From assembly GCA_902500825.1 (NCBI GenBank), contig CABVRX010000024.1, positions 1-57,368 of the forward strand: 57,368 nt of DNA. The letters run 5' to 3'. The notes beneath the pieces are model-generated. The model searched no databases. It saw only the letters and a program-made list of their open reading frames with translations, and was not told where the DNA came from. Below, piece after piece: positions 54,987 to 57,368 of the stretch. Position 1 is the stretch's first letter, and every line of letters begins with the position of its first letter. This DNA is from an uncultured Nitrospira sp. (GTDB lineage Bacteria > Nitrospirota > Nitrospiria > Nitrospirales > Nitrospiraceae). The position numbers and the translations under genes were made by a program.

Positions 54987-57161
54987 ATGGCTTGTCCTCG
55001 CGTCTTATTGGTAATTCCTCCCTTGACCCAGCTGAACACTCCCTACCCATCCACCGCTTATTTAACGGGATTTCTTCAGTCCCGCGGAGTCGAAGCAGAG
55101 CAAGCCGACTTGGGTATTGAGATGGTGTTGCGCCTATTCAGTCCTGATGGACTACGAAATGTTTTCCGACGACTTCGCGACGAGAAGAACTTACTTCCCA
55201 AAGAAGCTCTCGGCATGCTGAGAAACGAACACACCTACGTGGAAATGATCGGACCGGTCGTTGCCTTCTTGCAAGGCAAAACCCCTGAGATCGCCAATCG
55301 TTTGACTCGACCCGGAGTGCTGCCTCAAGGTCCTCGATTCCGAGGTCGTCGGAAATTCGCGCGCTCTGTATCAGAGCTTGATCGAGCCAAACAATGGGCG
55401 ACGTTCTTCCTTGAAGACCTCGCCGATTTGGTGCAAGCCACGATTACACCGCACTTCGCCTTGAGCCGATATGCCGAGCATATCGGGCGCAGCGCCTCAT
55501 CGTTTGATCAAATCGCCACCGCCTTGGCGGAGCCGCCGAGTCTGACTGATGAATGGGTCCTGGATTCATTTTGGAAACACCTCCATCGCGTCAACCCGAC
55601 GCTGATCGGTTTCTCCATACCGTTTCCGGGTAATCTCTACGGTACATTCCTCATCGCAAAGACGCTCAAGCAGCACCGTCCTGACCTGCCTATTGCCATC
55701 GGCGGCGGCTATGTGAACACGGAGTTGCGTCGCGTTGCCGACCCTCGAGTGTTCGATTATGTCGACTTTATTACGTTCGACAACGGTGAACGACCGCTCC
55801 TCTCCTTGATTGAACATATTTCTGGCTTGCGTCCGCGCCGATCGCTATGCCGCACGATGTATCGCCAACACAATCGCGTGGTCTATGCCGATGATCCCTC
55901 GTCACGTGATTTCACGATGAACGACATCGGCTGTCCCACCTACCGCGGCCTGGAACTGGATCACTACCTGACCATTCTCGACAGTGCCAATCCGATGCAT
56001 CGCCTCTGGTCTGAAGGTCATTGGAATAAACTCACCGTGGCACACGGCTGCTACTGGAAACAATGCACGTTCTGCGATATAGGACTCACCTACATCAGTC
56101 GGTATGAGATGACACCGACGGAGCGGCTCATCCGACAGATTGAACAACTCGTAGACGAGACGGGCCGAAGAGGGTTTCACTTCGTTGATGAAGCCGCACC
56201 ACCGTCCGCATTGAAGTCGCTGGCCCTTGCGCTCTTGGAGCGACAGATCGATATCACCTGGTGGGGGAATATCCGCTTTGAAACCGCTTTTTCACCGGAC
56301 CTGTGCCGCCTTCTTTCCGCCTCCGGTTGTATCGCGGTGACGGCCGGGCTGGAGGCGGCATCGGATCGGTTACTTGACGACATGAAGAAAGGCATCACCG
56401 TCGATCAGACCGCGCTGGTCGCAGCCGGGTTCAAAGATGCCGGCATCCTGATCCATGCCTATCTGATGTATGGTTGTCCGTCTGAGACCATTCAGGAAAC
56501 CATCGATTCCCTCGAGCGAGTCCGCCAGCTTGTCGCGGCAGATCTCCTTCAATCAGCCTTTTGGCATCGTTTTACCGTCACCGCTCATAGCCCGGTAGGG
56601 CTGGATCCCACCGCCCATGGTTTGCGCATCATAGGACCGGAGTTTCAAGGGTTCGCGGATAATGATCTTCTTCATCGCGATGACCGAGTGGAAACGCCAC
56701 CCTGGCTCGGTGAAGGACTGCGACGATCGCTCCTGAATTACCTTGAACGGCAGGGACTTGATCTCGATGTCCGTCAGTGGTTCGATGATGAAGTCCCGCT
56801 CCCTCAGGTACCTCTCACATGGCTCAGACGCTTGCTCAAGAAGCGGACGATCTGTGACCGTTCAGACTTAGAACGACGTGTAGTCTGGTTGGGTGGAGCA
56901 GTGACCTGCCAGCAGCACGGAAAGAGAGCAACACTTACCATGGCCGGCTCACGGAAGGATCATGTCATCACAGTTTCAGAACCTGAGGTCCGATGGTTGG
57001 TGCAATTGATTAGAGATGCCACCCCAATGCAGGCATGTCAGACCTATCCGCATATGCGGGAGGCCTGCCACCAGTTTCCCGGCAGGGAGTCGGCGTTCAA
57101 CGCTTTTCTGGGCACCTCTTCGTGGAAAAAGACCCGCGAGGCAGGTCTCGTGCTCGTGTAA
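54987..57161 (+). CDS. B12-binding-like radical SAM protein
   Basis: 725 residues from ATG 54987. The start VLLVIPPLTQLNTPYPSTAY is the entry of B12-binding radical SAM proteins; no DxHxxG for base-off B12 binding is seen. The cluster motif is HGCYWKQCTFCDI, that is CX4CX2C instead of CX3CX2C. Later blocks (FHFVDEAAPPSAL, GLEAASDRLLDDMKKG, YLMYGCPSETIQETID) match the family. Substrate is unknown. A strong hairpin (57244-57280) ends the transcript. Confidence 0.82.
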   Translation: MACPRVLLVIPPLTQLNTPYPSTAYLTGFLQSRGVEAEQADLGIEMVLRLFSPDGLRNVFRRLRDEKNLLPKEALGMLRNEHTYVEMIGPVVAFLQGKTPEIANRLTRPGVLPQGPRFRGRRKFARSVSELDRAKQWATFFLEDLADLVQATITPHFALSRYAEHIGRSASSFDQIATALAEPPSLTDEWVLDSFWKHLHRVNPTLIGFSIPFPGNLYGTFLIAKTLKQHRPDLPIAIGGGYVNTELRRVADPRVFDYVDFITFDNGERPLLSLIEHISGLRPRRSLCRTMYRQHNRVVYADDPSSRDFTMNDIGCPTYRGLELDHYLTILDSANPMHRLWSEGHWNKLTVAHGCYWKQCTFCDIGLTYISRYEMTPTERLIRQIEQLVDETGRRGFHFVDEAAPPSALKSLALALLERQIDITWWGNIRFETAFSPDLCRLLSASGCIAVTAGLEAASDRLLDDMKKGITVDQTALVAAGFKDAGILIHAYLMYGCPSETIQETIDSLERVRQLVAADLLQSAFWHRFTVTAHSPVGLDPTAHGLRIIGPEFQGFADNDLLHRDDRVETPPWLGEGLRRSLLNYLERQGLDLDVRQWFDDEVPLPQVPLTWLRRLLKKRTICDRSDLERRVVWLGGAVTCQQHGKRATLTMAGSRKDHVITVSEPEVRWLVQLIRDATPMQACQTYPHMREACHQFPGRESAFNAFLGTSSWKKTREAGLVLV

Positions 57162-57243
57162 ACTTTCCAGTCCTTCTACTCGCACGCTCACAGCCAAATA
57201 CTACTGTATCCGCATGGGACCGCGCGATTCGTAGAACAAAAAG

Positions 57244-57280
57244 CAAGAGCCGGAACCCACAACGTGGATTCCGGCTCTTG
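57244..57280. terminator. Bidirectional terminator hairpin
   Basis: A 12-bp perfect outer stem (57244-57255 with 57269-57280) and an inner CCAC/GTGG pairing. It lies between the radical SAM gene and the end of the convergent barrel gene, so it can serve both. Confidence 0.8.
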
Positions 57281-57313
57281 TGGAGGAGAGACGTTCTCGT
57301 TTGCGTGAGCTGC

Positions 57314-57368
57314 TTAGTACTGCAGCTGCAACGCCACGTGGAACGAATCGACCTTGTTGCCGGCCGCA
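57314..57368 (-). CDS. Outer-membrane beta-barrel protein, C-terminal end (partial)
   Basis: Only the last 17 codons are in the window, reading AAGNKVDSFHVALQLQY and stop. An alternating strand with a final aromatic Tyr is the C-terminal signature of outer-membrane barrels of the porin type. The rest lies beyond the window edge. Confidence 0.6.
   Translation of the reverse strand, partial: AAGNKVDSFHVALQLQY

Overview
The window looks like chromosomal DNA from a Gram-negative bacterium with an LptD/Skp outer-membrane system. The gene content suggests the Nitrospirota, most likely a Nitrospira-type nitrite oxidiser. The reasons are a periplasmic NirK-type copper protein beside a truncated hemoglobin and a c-type cytochrome, many sigma-54 and c-di-GMP regulators, tandem DUF507 genes, and dispersed hairpin repeats. 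This assignment is inference; no rRNA or taxonomic marker is present.

Layout. 0-6.5 kb: cofactor genes (SDR, bioD, thiE, queG) with a secreted START-like protein and an orphan DGQHR protein. 7-9.2 kb: nirK, exported truncated hemoglobin, cytochrome c, then a 181-bp MITE-like element. 9.6-13.5 kb: a sigma-54 activator with a Glu in place of the phosphorylated Asp, a TPR lipoprotein, an HD-GYP protein, a zinc-ribbon miniprotein behind a sigma-54-type promoter, and a decayed copy of the HD-GYP gene tail. 13.7-16.6 kb (minus): a run with an LNS2-like protein, Bcp, a second TPR lipoprotein, two DUF507 genes and a cyclophilin-like protein. 16.8-19.6 kb: PP2C phosphatase, an NTF2-like protein, and a PHM-type copper monooxygenase-like protein. 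19.9-28.3 kb: a signalling block with a 1408-residue fusion (receiver-like, PAS, degenerate kinase, two PilZ domains, dead LuxD-like hydrolase, methyltransferase), a GAF sensor kinase, an NtrC-type regulator and an HD-GYP response regulator. 28.3-38.6 kb (minus): recN, trxA, lptD-folC-accD, a UreH-like nickel permease, and molybdenum cofactor genes including a moaD-moaE fusion. 38.8-43.3 kb: skp, rhodanese, radical SAM protein, serS. 43.4-46 kb: a decayed integrative element next to tRNA-Ser. 46-51.4 kb: small accessory proteins, MarR-like regulator, msrB, a beta-hydroxyacid dehydrogenase. 51.4-57.4 kb: DsbA-like protein, hybrid kinase, a c-di-GMP-I riboswitch ahead of a lone flagellar-rod-like gene, a large radical SAM protein, and the end of an outer-membrane barrel gene.

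How it fits together. The recurring theme is c-di-GMP and two-component signalling: two HD-GYP phosphodiesterase-type proteins, one tandem-PilZ protein and one c-di-GMP riboswitch lie within 45 kb. The best candidate for an undescribed system is the 1408-residue fusion with its downstream kinase and regulators. Second are the riboswitch with its coupled leader ORF and orphan rod protein, and the decayed element at tRNA-Ser with its five helically phased TACCG repeats.
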